From: Methylobacterium currus
GTDB taxonomy: Bacteria > Pseudomonadota > Alphaproteobacteria > Rhizobiales > Beijerinckiaceae
Direction: 5' to 3'
Length of the DNA stretch: 64,000 nt
Assembly: GCF_003058325.1 (NCBI RefSeq)
Contig: NZ_CP028843.1
Location: 3,338,501-3,402,500 of the forward strand
The notes below the pieces were generated by a model that was not told where the DNA came from, ran no database searches, and worked only from the letters and a program-made list of their open reading frames with translations. Both the position numbers and the translations under genes were made by a program. Below are positions 56,637 to 64,000 of this stretch, one piece after another. How positions within the stretch are numbered: position 1 is the stretch's first letter; each line of letters begins with the position of its first letter.

Positions 56637-56689
56637 GGCGCGGCTGCGCCGTCATCGCGTCACCCTGCCCGCGCAGGGCTGTTCGGAGA

Positions 56690-57068
56690 AAGAAGAGGCG
56701 AACTCCTCCTCCCCCCGACAGATCCCGGGCTTGCCCGGGATCTGCAAGCGCGGGATCTGCAAGCGACGGAGAAAGCCGGGCAAGCCCGACTTCTCGCGGG
56801 GAGGGGGCCGGGGGATCGAAGATCCCACCCCTGTCCAGGGGACACGGCACGCGGAGGCGAAGCCGGAGCGAGGGCAAGGGTCTCGACGCGTGAGGCTCCT
56901 CCGGAAAGACCCCTCACCGTCGCGGCGAAGCTGCGGTTCGCTGCGGGCTCGCTGCTGACACGACAAGGAGTCAGCAGCCCTCTCCCCGCCCGCGGGGAGA
57001 GGAGGAACCCGCACCTTGTGCCGTCACGTGTATGCGGGGGTCAGACCCCCCACGCCCCTCTCCCCGCG
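56690..57068. repeat. Cluster of GC-rich palindromes between the oxidoreductase and TetR genes
   Basis: It contains a 12-base-pair perfect hairpin CAGATCCCGGGC/GCCCGGGATCTG (56719-56744), a tandem duplication of CGGGATCTGCAAGCG (56736-56750 and 56751-56765), GGGATC-gaa-GATCCC near 56820, and CCTCTCCCC/GGGGAGAGG (56978-57002). These resemble arms of the dispersed repeats but in a rearranged mosaic. The 3' part overlaps the end of the tetR coding region. Confidence 0.65.
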
Positions 57069-57708
57069 CCAGCCCCCGCTCGATCAGGTCGAGGTGCCCC
57101 TCCAGATACGGTGCGCCGTCGAGGGCATGGCCGTCACCGAACATCAGCCGCCAGGTGCAGGCCATGATGACGGGGGCGAAGAGCAGGTGGGGAAACTCCT
57201 CCGCGGCCGAGGGGCGGAACTCGCCCCGCTCGATCCCGTAGCGCACCACCTGCCGCAGGTTGTCCACGGCCGGGCCGATCACCTCGGCGCGCCAGCGGTC
57301 GGCGAGGTCGGGAAAGCGGCTCACCTCGGCCAAGAGCATCCGCAGGATCTCGCGGGCGCGCCGGTCCTCGACCATGTGCTTGTACACGAAAGCAAAATGG
57401 CTGCGCAGGATCGCCATTGCGGAGCCCTGCGGGGCCGCGGTGAGCGCCGCGAGGTTCTCCGCCGCCGGCCGGTTCATCTCCCGCACCGTCGCGAGGAACA
57501 GGTCCTCCTTGCTCGGGAAGTACAGGTAGATCGTGCCCTTGGTGATCCCGGCGCGGGCTGCCACGTCGTCGAGCTTCGTCGCGGCGAAGCCCGCGCGCGC
57601 AAATTCCTCGAAGGCCGCCTCCACGATCTCGCCGGGCCGCTCCTCCTTGCGACGCCGGCGCGGTCCCGCACCCGCTACCTTGCCCGCATCCTTGTCCGCA
57701 TCCGCCAT
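56971..57708 (-). CDS. TetR-family regulator of the adjacent RND efflux genes
   Basis: This 245-residue repressor has an N-terminal HTH (AAFEEFARAGFAATKLDDVA, AGITKGTIYLYFPSKEDLF) and a helical ligand-binding part typical of AcrR-like regulators of efflux. It is divergent from the small membrane protein and RND genes, with a palindrome in the shared promoter. The last 25 residues or so (from GGSDPRIH to GRGEGC) are encoded by the palindromic repeat cluster and are unlike the family, so the C terminus has probably been replaced or extended by repeat DNA. Confidence 0.9.
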   Translation of the reverse strand: MADADKDAGKVAGAGPRRRRKEERPGEIVEAAFEEFARAGFAATKLDDVAARAGITKGTIYLYFPSKEDLFLATVREMNRPAAENLAALTAAPQGSAMAILRSHFAFVYKHMVEDRRAREILRMLLAEVSRFPDLADRWRAEVIGPAVDNLRQVVRYGIERGEFRPSAAEEFPHLLFAPVIMACTWRLMFGDGHALDGAPYLEGHLDLIERGLARGEGRGGSDPRIHVTAQGAGSSSPRGRGEGC

Positions 57709-57716
57709 CGCGCACC

Positions 57717-57742
57717 TTATTGACTGTCTGGTCAGTTATTAG
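57717..57742. promoter_or_regulatory. Candidate TetR operator in the divergent promoter
   Basis: TTGACTG and GGTCAGT flank a TCT centre within an AT-rich stretch just upstream of tetR. The layout matches the TGACN-type palindromes bound by TetR-family efflux regulators. TTGACT may also serve as a -35. Confidence 0.6.
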
Positions 57743-57775
57743 TACGAAGCGGGCATCGCCTTCAAGGAGCGCGCC

Positions 57776-58024
57776 ATGGCCCGCACGGTGATGTGTCCGT
57801 CCCCCGCAACCGCGCCGCGCCGGCCCGGGTTCACCCGGCTGCCGAACGGCCTCGTGCTGCACGCGCCGCCAGTGGAAGCTGCCTGCCCGCTGCTGCCGCG
57901 ACGGGTGCCGCTCTCAGCGGTCGCGCTCCTGCTCTTCGCGCTCGCCGGCTGGGCCGGCCTGCTGGCCTGGACCCGCCCGGCGGTGCCCTGCGCCACCTGC
58001 CTCTCCGCGCCGGATCAGCTCTGA
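57776..58024 (+). CDS. Small single-pass membrane protein, unknown function
   Basis: This is an 82-residue ORF with AAGGAG six bases before its ATG. The N-terminal 45 residues are Pro/Arg-rich (RPGFTRLPNGLVLHAPP), and one hydrophobic helix follows at about 47-67 (VPLSAVALLLFALAGWAGLL), with a short tail that ends in a CATC motif. It is the first gene on the pump side of the tetR divergent promoter and 200 bases before the first adaptor gene. It may be an accessory of the pump or an unrelated leader-encoded protein. I do not recognise the family. Confidence 0.6.
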   Translation: MARTVMCPSPATAPRRPGFTRLPNGLVLHAPPVEAACPLLPRRVPLSAVALLLFALAGWAGLLAWTRPAVPCATCLSAPDQL

Positions 58025-58117
58025 CGCGGCATCCCTTTCCCGGTTCGCCCCGGCGCAATGCCGGTGCGTCGCCACAGATGCGGAGCACTCTCCCGAAGGA
58101 GAGCGCCCCGCATCTGG

Positions 58118-58155
58118 AAGGAGCGGCCGCATCCGCCCCCTCGCGGCCGCTCCTT
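58118..58155. other. 13-base-pair perfect hairpin between the small ORF and the RND operon
   Basis: AAGGAGCGGCCGC and GCGGCCGCTCCTT pair perfectly around a 12-base loop. A smaller hairpin CTCTCC-cgaa-GGAGAG lies just before it at 58088-58103. There is no T-run. It may attenuate or process the transcript before the adaptor gene. Confidence 0.6.
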
Positions 58156-58181
58156 CACGTTGCCCCAACTCGTTTCCCCTG

Positions 58182-58197
58182 TACGTTACCGGTACGT
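58182..58197. promoter_or_regulatory. Near-palindrome upstream of the first adaptor gene
   Basis: TACGTTACCGGTACGT is symmetric around ACCGGT except for one inserted T. It lies 28 bases before the adaptor start and could be a second operator. Confidence 0.35.
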
Positions 58198-58224
58198 CAG
58201 GCTGCATCGGTGCGCGCGACCATC

Positions 58225-59334
58225 ATGAGACCTACTCCGATCCCGCGGGGCGCCGCCGTCGGCCTGGCCGCCCTGCTTCTCGCGAGCCCGGCGCTCGCCG
58301 AGGCGCCCTTCCCGGCCAAGGACGAGATGCGGAAGACCTCCCTGGCGGAGGTCCGGGTGGTCACCGCCGCGCTCGCACCGGTCGCCGAGCAGGTCGTGCT
58401 GACCGGCGACATCCAGGCCAAGTTCCTGAGCAACATCGCGTTCCGGGTCAGCGGCAAGATCCAGGAGCGTCTGGTCGAGGTCGGCGAGCACGTCACCGCC
58501 GACCAGGTGCTGGCCCGGCTCGAGCCGCAGGAGCAGCAGGTCAACGTCGACACCGCGCAAGCCGCGCTCGCCTCGGCCGAGGCCCTGCTGACCCAGGCGA
58601 AGGTGACCTTCGAGCGCCAGCAATCGCTGATGCGCAGCGGCTACACCACCCGCACCGCCTACGACCAGGCCGAGCAGACCCTGCGCACCACCCAGGCCTC
58701 GGTCGAATCGGCCAAGGCCGCCCTCGGCAATGCCCGCGAGCAATTCTCCTATACCGAGCTGAAGACCGGGGTCGACGGCATCATCACGGCGCGCAACGCC
58801 GAGGCCGGCCAGGTCGTGCAGTCGGGCCAGACCGTGTTCACCCTGGCCCAGGACGGGCCCCGGGACGCGGTGTTCATCGTCTCCGAGACGCTGCTCGCCG
58901 AGCCGCCTGAAGGCAAGACCGTCGAGATCGCCCTCCTGTCGGATCCGCGGGTGCGCACCACCGGCACGGTCCGGGAGATCTCGCCGGCGGTGGATCCGTC
59001 CTCCGGCGGCGTGCGGGTGAAGATCGGGCTCTCCAAGGTGCCGCCGGAAATGTCGCTCGGCGCCGCGGTGGTGGGCCTCGGCCGCTTCCGCGCCCGGCCA
59101 TCGGTGAGCCTGCCGTGGAGCGCGCTGTTTCGCTGGCAGGACAAGCCGGCGGTCTGGGTGGTCGATCCGGCGAGCCACACCGTCGCGCCCAAGACCGTCG
59201 CGATCGAGCGCTATGCCGGCTCGGCCATCGTGCTGTCGAACGGGATCGCGCCGGGCGAGCGGGTGGTCACCGCCGGCATCCAGCTCCTGCGTCCGGGCCA
59301 GAAGGTCGCGGTGATCGGGGAGGACGCCCGATGA
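58225..59334 (+). CDS. RND efflux periplasmic adaptor (first)
   Basis: This 369-residue membrane-fusion protein links the RND pump to an outer-membrane channel. A signal peptide (MRPTPIPRGAAVGLAALLLA, cleavage near ALAEA) precedes a split lipoyl/barrel-sandwich domain (FRVSGKIQERLVEVGEHV and TELKTGVDGIITARNAEAGQ), an alpha-hairpin with repeated Ala/Gln (QAALASAEALLTQAKVTFER) and a beta-barrel. No lipobox is seen. ATG 58225 is chosen; an open frame from 57793 overlaps the small ORF in another register and has no homology. The next adaptor overlaps it by four bases. Confidence 0.92.
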   Translation: MRPTPIPRGAAVGLAALLLASPALAEAPFPAKDEMRKTSLAEVRVVTAALAPVAEQVVLTGDIQAKFLSNIAFRVSGKIQERLVEVGEHVTADQVLARLEPQEQQVNVDTAQAALASAEALLTQAKVTFERQQSLMRSGYTTRTAYDQAEQTLRTTQASVESAKAALGNAREQFSYTELKTGVDGIITARNAEAGQVVQSGQTVFTLAQDGPRDAVFIVSETLLAEPPEGKTVEIALLSDPRVRTTGTVREISPAVDPSSGGVRVKIGLSKVPPEMSLGAAVVGLGRFRARPSVSLPWSALFRWQDKPAVWVVDPASHTVAPKTVAIERYAGSAIVLSNGIAPGERVVTAGIQLLRPGQKVAVIGEDAR

Positions 59335-60428
59335 GACTCGCCACCACCCGCATGCCTGCGCTCTTCGGCCTCCTCGTCCTGGCCGGCTGCCAGGCGAAGG
59401 AGGCAGAGGCCCCGCCCCCGGTGCGCCCGGTTCTCACCACGGCCGTCGAGGTCCGCACCGCCGAGATCTTCGGCCCCTTCGCCGGCACGGTCGAGCCGCG
59501 CTACCAGACGCAAGGGGGTTTCCGGGTGCCGGGCCGGATGGTCGCCCGCGACGTCTATGTCGGCGACCTCGTGCCGAAGGGCGCGCGGCTCGCCGCCCTC
59601 GACCCCACCGTGCTGCAATTCGCCGTCACCCGGGCCCGGGCCGACGTCACCGACGCCGAGGCGCAGCTCGCCAATGCGGGCGCCGTCGAGGCGCGCCAGC
59701 GCACCCTGTTCGAGGGCGGCAACGTCACGCAGGCCGCCCTCGACGCCGCGGTGGCGAGCCGCGACACGGCGGCGGCGCGCCTCGCTCAAGGAAAGGCCGC
59801 CCTCCAGAAGGCGACCGACGAGCTCGGCTACGCCACCCTGAAGGCCGATGTCGACGGGGTGGTGACGGCCTGGAACGCCGAGATCGGCCAGGTGGTGAGC
59901 GCCGGCCAGGCCGTGGTGACGCTCGCCCGCCCCGACATCCGCGAGGCGGTCGTCGACATCCCGGACGGGCTGATGGCCGGCATCAAGGCCGGCACCGAGT
60001 TCACCGTGACGCTGCAGGCTGCCCCGACCATCACGGCGAAGGGCCGGGTGCGGGAGATCGGGCCGCTGGCCGACCCGGCGACCCGGACCCGCCGGGTGCG
60101 CATGACCCTGGTCGATCCGCCCGAGGCCTTCCGCCTCGGCACCACGATCACGGTCGCGCTCGAACGCGCCACCCCTCCGCGCATCACCCTGCCGGCGACG
60201 GCCCTGCTGCAGGCGGAGAACCGCACCAGCGTCTGGGTGGTGGCGCCCGACGGCAAGACGGTCTCCCGCCGCGACGTCACGATCCTCCCGCGCGACGGCA
60301 CCGCCGCGGGCGACGAGAGCGCCGTGACGCTGAGCGGCGGCCTCAAGGCCGGCGAGACCGTGGTGGTGGCAGGCGTCCACAGCCTGGCCGAGGGCCAGGC
60401 GGTGCGCCTCGTCGCCTCCGGCTTCTGA
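59331..60428 (+). CDS. RND efflux periplasmic adaptor lipoprotein (second)
   Basis: This 365-residue membrane-fusion protein has a lipoprotein signal with lipobox LAGC (LLVLAGCQAK; C about residue 20), unlike its neighbour. The barrel-sandwich halves are FRVPGRMVARDVYVGDLVPK and ATLKADVDGVVTAWNAEIGQ, with a coiled hairpin between them. The ATG overlaps the first adaptor's stop (ATGA), so the two are translationally coupled. Two adaptors before one pump resemble the TriAB arrangement of TriABC in Pseudomonas, where both are needed. Confidence 0.92.
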   Translation: MRLATTRMPALFGLLVLAGCQAKEAEAPPPVRPVLTTAVEVRTAEIFGPFAGTVEPRYQTQGGFRVPGRMVARDVYVGDLVPKGARLAALDPTVLQFAVTRARADVTDAEAQLANAGAVEARQRTLFEGGNVTQAALDAAVASRDTAAARLAQGKAALQKATDELGYATLKADVDGVVTAWNAEIGQVVSAGQAVVTLARPDIREAVVDIPDGLMAGIKAGTEFTVTLQAAPTITAKGRVREIGPLADPATRTRRVRMTLVDPPEAFRLGTTITVALERATPPRITLPATALLQAENRTSVWVVAPDGKTVSRRDVTILPRDGTAAGDESAVTLSGGLKAGETVVVAGVHSLAEGQAVRLVASGF

Positions 60429-60501
60429 CCGCTCCCCGATCTTTTCCGCGCGCGGCCCGACGGCCCGCACCCCGAACTTGCTCAGCGCGAGGCCGCGCCC
60501 G

Positions 60502-63500
60502 ATGAAGTCGTTCAACCTCTCCGAATGGGCGCTGTCGCACCGCTCCTTCGTCTGGTTCCTGATGGCGGTGGCGATCGTCGCCGGCGCGATGTCCTACCGC
60601 AAGCTCGGCCGCGAGGAGGACCCGGCCTTCGCGATCAAGACCATGGTGGTGCAGGCGGTCTGGCCCGGCGCCACCATCGCCGACACCCTCGACCAGGTCA
60701 CCGACCGAATCGAGAAGGAGCTGCAGCAGATCAACGCGGTGGACTACACCAAGAGCTACACCACGCCCGGCCAGGCGACGGTGTTCGTCAACCTGCGCGA
60801 CACGACCCCGCCGAAGACGATCCCGTGGCTGTTCTACCAGGTGCGCAAGCGGCTGGGCGACATCAAGGGCACGTTCCCGCAAGGGATGCAGGGCCCGTTC
60901 TTCAACGACGAGTTCGGCGACGTGTTCGGCAACGTCTACGCCTTCACGGCCGATGGGCTCTCGATGCGCCAGCTGCGCGACTACGTCGAGATGGTGCGCA
61001 CCCGGATCATCAAGGTGCCGAGCATCGGCAAGACGCAGATCATCGGCGCCCAGGATGAGGTCATCTCCCTCGACTTCTCGATCCGCAAGCTTGCCGGCCT
61101 CGGCGTCGACCTGCAATCGGTGATCAAGACCCTGCAGGCGCAGAACGCGGTGGCCCCCTCCGGCGTGATCCAGGCCGGGCCGGAGCGTGTCTCGGTGCGC
61201 GTGAGCGGCCAGTTCACCGACGAGAACAGCCTGAAGGCGATCAACCTGCGGGTCAACGACCGCTTCTTCCGTCTCTCGGACGTGGCCGAGATCGAGCGCG
61301 GCTACGCCGACCCGCCCCAGGCGCTGTTCCGCTACAACGGCCAGCCGGCGATCGGGCTCGCCATCGCCATGCAGGCGAGCGGCAACCTGCTGGACTTCGG
61401 CGAGGCCTTGAAGACGCGGATGCGCCAGGTCGAGGCCGAGCTGCCGGTGGGGGTGGGCATCCATCTCGTCTCGGACCAGCCCCGCATCGTCGAGGAGGCG
61501 GTCGGCGGCTTCACCAAGGCCCTCGTCGAGGCGGTGGTGATCGTCCTCGTCGTGTCGTTCCTGAGCCTCGGGGTGCGGGCCGGCCTCGTCGTCTCGTTCT
61601 CGATCCCGCTCGTTCTCGCCATCGTGTTCGTCATCATGGAGGTGATGGGAGTCACGCTGCAGCGCATCTCGCTCGGCGCCCTCATCATCGCGCTCGGCCT
61701 CCTCGTCGACGACGCGATGATCACGGTCGAGATGATGGTGGCGCGGCTCGAGGCCGGCGACAGCCTGCACAAGGCCGCGACCTTCGCCTATACGTCGACC
61801 GCCTTCCCGATGCTCACCGGCACGCTCGTCACCGTGGCGGGCTTCCTGCCGATCGGCTTCAACGGCTCGGCGGCGGGCGAGTACACCTACTCGCTGTTCG
61901 TGGTGATCGCGGCATCGCTCCTCGTCTCCTGGGTGGTGGCGGTGCTGTTCGCGCCGCTGATCGGCGTGAAGATCCTGCCGAAGACCATGAGGGGCCATCA
62001 CGACAAGCCCAGCCGCCTGCTCGGTGCTTTCCGGGCCCTGCTGCTGCCGGCGATGCGCTTCCGCTGGGTCACGGTCGCGGTCTGCATCGGCATGCTCGCA
62101 GCGGCGATCGTCGGCATGGGCCACGTGCAGCAGCAATTCTTCCCGTCCTCCGACCGGCCCGAGGTGCTGGTCGACCTGACGCTGCCGCAGAATGCCAGCA
62201 TCGCCGAGACGAAGGCGCAGATGGACCGGTTCGAGGAGGCGCTGAAGGGCGATCCCGAGATCAAGCGCTGGAGCTCCTATGTCGGCCAGGGCGCGATCCG
62301 CTTCTACCTGCCCCTCGACCAGCAGCTCCAGAACGCGTTCTTCGGTCAGATCGTGATCGAGACGGTGTCGCTGGAGGCTCGCGACCGCACCATGGCGCGC
62401 CTCGATGCGCTCGCGCGCCGCGACTTCGTCGGCACCGACGTGTTCGTCCATCCTCTCGATCTCGGCCCCCCGGTCGGCCGGCCGATCCAGTACCGGATCA
62501 GCGGTCCCGACCTGCAGGTGGTGCGGGCCCAAGCCCTCAAGCTCGCCAACGTGGTGGCGCAGAACCCGCATGTCGGCCTGCCGACCTTCGACTGGAACGA
62601 GCCCGGCAAGGTGCTGCGGGTCGAGATCCTGCAGGACAAGGCGCGCCAGCTCGGCGTGACCTCGCAGGACATCGCCGGCATCCTCAACGGCGTGGTCGGC
62701 GGCACCACGATCACCCAGGTCCGCGACGCGATCTACCTCGTCGACGTGATCGGCCGGGCGCAGGGGCCGGAGCGCCGTTCCGTCGACACGCTCCAGAGCC
62801 TGCAGGTGCCGACCGCCGGCGGCGCGACGGTGCCGCTGCTCGCCTTCGCGAAGATCCACTACGACCTCGAGCAGCCGATCGTCTGGCGCCGGGACCGGAT
62901 GCCGACCATCACGGTCCGCACCGCCATCACCGACGCGACCCAGCCGGCGACCATCGTGACGGCCCTCGCGCCCGCCATGGCGCAGTTCCGCTCGGAGCTT
63001 CCCGACGGCTACGATCTCGCGACCGGCGGCGCGGTGGAGGAGAGCGCCAAGGGCCAGGGCCCGATCGCCGCGGTCGTGCCGGTGATGCTTCTGGTGATGG
63101 CGTTCTTCCTGATGGTGCAGCTCCAGAGCATCCAGAAGCTCTTCCTCGTGTCGAGCGTGGCGCCGCTGGGCCTGATCGGCGTCGTCGCGGCGCTGCTGCC
63201 GTCGGGCGCACCGATGGGCTTCGTGGCGATCCTCGGCATCCTGGCGCTGATCGGCATCATCATCCGCAACGCCGTGATCCTCGTCACCCAGATCGACGAG
63301 TTCGAGGCCGAGGGGATGAGCCCGTGGGACGCGGTGGTGGAGGCGACGTGCCACCGCATGCGCCCGATCCTGCTCACCGCCGCGGCCGCGAGCCTCGGCA
63401 TGGTGCCGATCGCCCGCGAGGTGTTCTGGGGGCCGATGGCCTATGCGATGATCGGAGGCATCATCGCGGCGACCTTCCTCACGCTGTTCTTCCTGCCGGC

Positions 63501-63573
63501 GCTCTATGTCGGCTGGTACCGGATCCGGCCGCAGAAGAAGGATGGAGCCTCAGGGGCCGTCTCTCACGCCTGA
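60502..63573 (+). CDS. RND-family efflux pump, inner-membrane transporter
   Basis: This 1023-residue proton-driven exporter has the RND layout of 12 helices and two large periplasmic loops. The helix IV proton-relay pair is in LGLLVDDAMITVEMMV (DD), and helices X-XI carry GILALIGIIIRNAVILVTQI. The N terminus FNLSEWALSHRSFVWFLM resembles TriC-type pumps more than AcrB. I chose ATG 60502 with GAGG upstream; a TTG at 60478 is in frame. No outer-membrane factor gene is present, so a TolC homologue elsewhere is expected. Its last 10 bases overlap the convergent LysR gene. Confidence 0.94.
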   Translation: MKSFNLSEWALSHRSFVWFLMAVAIVAGAMSYRKLGREEDPAFAIKTMVVQAVWPGATIADTLDQVTDRIEKELQQINAVDYTKSYTTPGQATVFVNLRDTTPPKTIPWLFYQVRKRLGDIKGTFPQGMQGPFFNDEFGDVFGNVYAFTADGLSMRQLRDYVEMVRTRIIKVPSIGKTQIIGAQDEVISLDFSIRKLAGLGVDLQSVIKTLQAQNAVAPSGVIQAGPERVSVRVSGQFTDENSLKAINLRVNDRFFRLSDVAEIERGYADPPQALFRYNGQPAIGLAIAMQASGNLLDFGEALKTRMRQVEAELPVGVGIHLVSDQPRIVEEAVGGFTKALVEAVVIVLVVSFLSLGVRAGLVVSFSIPLVLAIVFVIMEVMGVTLQRISLGALIIALGLLVDDAMITVEMMVARLEAGDSLHKAATFAYTSTAFPMLTGTLVTVAGFLPIGFNGSAAGEYTYSLFVVIAASLLVSWVVAVLFAPLIGVKILPKTMRGHHDKPSRLLGAFRALLLPAMRFRWVTVAVCIGMLAAAIVGMGHVQQQFFPSSDRPEVLVDLTLPQNASIAETKAQMDRFEEALKGDPEIKRWSSYVGQGAIRFYLPLDQQLQNAFFGQIVIETVSLEARDRTMARLDALARRDFVGTDVFVHPLDLGPPVGRPIQYRISGPDLQVVRAQALKLANVVAQNPHVGLPTFDWNEPGKVLRVEILQDKARQLGVTSQDIAGILNGVVGGTTITQVRDAIYLVDVIGRAQGPERRSVDTLQSLQVPTAGGATVPLLAFAKIHYDLEQPIVWRRDRMPTITVRTAITDATQPATIVTALAPAMAQFRSELPDGYDLATGGAVEESAKGQGPIAAVVPVMLLVMAFFLMVQLQSIQKLFLVSSVAPLGLIGVVAALLPSGAPMGFVAILGILALIGIIIRNAVILVTQIDEFEAEGMSPWDAVVEATCHRMRPILLTAAAASLGMVPIAREVFWGPMAYAMIGGIIAATFLTLFFLPALYVGWYRIRPQKKDGASGAVSHA

Positions 63574-64000
63574 CGGGCCAGGTCGAGAAACAGCGCCGCG
63601 GCGCGCGACGGGCTCCGGGCGGTTGGCGCCAGGAGCCCGAAACGCCGCGAGATCGCCGGCGCCAATGCGACGGCCTTCAGACCCTTCCGGTTCTCGGGCA
63701 GCGTCGATTCCGGGACGATGCTGACGCCGGTGCCCTCCCGCACCAGCGCGACGGCGCTGGCCCAGTCCCGGACCTCGATGCGGATATCGGCGAGCGAGAG
63801 GCCGGCCGTGCGCATCAGCGCCCCGGCATGGAGGTGGCACCCTCCGGTCGCGAGCACGAAGGGCTCGGAAGCGAGGCGGTCGAGCGTCACCTGGCGGTGC
63901 CGCGCGAGCGGGTGAGCGGCGGGCAGCACCGCGATCCAGGCATCCTGCCCGAGCGGAACCGCGTCGCTGCCGATGTCCGGGTTGAGAACGACGCCGAGAT
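63564..64000 (-). CDS. LysR-family transcriptional regulator, C-terminal part
   Basis: The frame is open to the window end, giving about 145 C-terminal residues of a LysR effector domain: LGVVLNPDIGSDAVPLGQD, AVLPAAHPLARHRQVTLDRL and VREGTGVSIVPESTLPENRKG. The N-terminal HTH lies outside the window. It is convergent with the RND gene and overlaps it by 10 bases, so it does not have to regulate the pump. The target is unknown. Confidence 0.85.
   Translation of the reverse strand, partial: LGVVLNPDIGSDAVPLGQDAWIAVLPAAHPLARHRQVTLDRLASEPFVLATGGCHLHAGALMRTAGLSLADIRIEVRDWASAVALVREGTGVSIVPESTLPENRKGLKAVALAPAISRRFGLLAPTARSPSRAAALFLDLARQA

Noticed and set aside
60343..63354. About 1000-codon minus-strand frame opposite the RND pump
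   Set aside because: Antisense shadow caused by codon bias; composition (His/Arg/Asp repeats) and lack of motifs rule it out.

Overview
The window is about 70% GC and carries no rRNA, tRNA, phage or IS genes. Gene content and style suggest an alphaproteobacterium of the Rhizobiales, most like Methylobacterium: a lipoyl-domain-fused E3, a MaeB-type malic enzyme, the rimP-nusA-ylxR-infB-rbfA-truB cluster, an aerobic phenylacetate pathway, an sRNA resembling the rhizobial suhB/mmgR family, and many palindromic intergenic repeats. The genus is inferred from memory of these features, not from a search.

Layout. 1-7 kb: end of pyruvate dehydrogenase E2, E3 (lpdA), malic enzyme (maeB) and a chemoreceptor. 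7-14 kb: phenylacetate module, with paaX-paaABCDE on the minus strand and paaZ divergent. 14-21.5 kb: a minus-strand catabolic/transport set (GntR regulator, alpha/beta hydrolase, branched-chain-type ABC transporter, DapA-family enzyme). 21.5-25.2 kb: beta-alanine catabolism (cupin regulator, omega-aminotransferase, mmsA). 25.7-26.7 kb: diguanylate cyclase, then a probable sRNA on the minus strand. 26.8-33 kb: dipeptide/oligopeptide-type ABC operon with a LysR regulator. 33-41.8 kb: thioesterase, truB, rbfA, infB, ylxR, nusA, rimP with a leader that contains an intrinsic terminator. 42-45 kb: secreted lipase-like hydrolase and a GH13 glucosyl enzyme. 45.2-51 kb: urtABCDE urea transporter behind a clear sigma-54 promoter. 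51-57 kb: a stand-alone Fis-type HTH protein, cysteine synthase and a fused indolepyruvate ferredoxin oxidoreductase. 57-63.6 kb: TetR regulator, small membrane protein and a TriABC-like RND pump with two adaptors. 63.6-64 kb: 3' end of a LysR gene.

How it fits together. Much of the window feeds acetyl-CoA and small organic acids into central metabolism: phenylacetate, beta-alanine, malic enzyme and PDH, with aryl-pyruvate oxidoreduction as a possible source of arylacetyl-CoA. Nitrogen acquisition is represented by urt, controlled by sigma-54.

The most interesting pattern is a set of arm-core-inverted-arm palindromic repeats. Members sit exactly between the substrate-binding-protein gene and the first permease gene in three unrelated ABC operons (urt, liv, dpp), and another splits paaAB from paaCDE. 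A second theme is a shared 12-base TTGC-N3-GCAG motif placed at the paaA promoter region and next to the putative sRNA promoter; it resembles the target of PhaR-type regulators of polyhydroxybutyrate metabolism.
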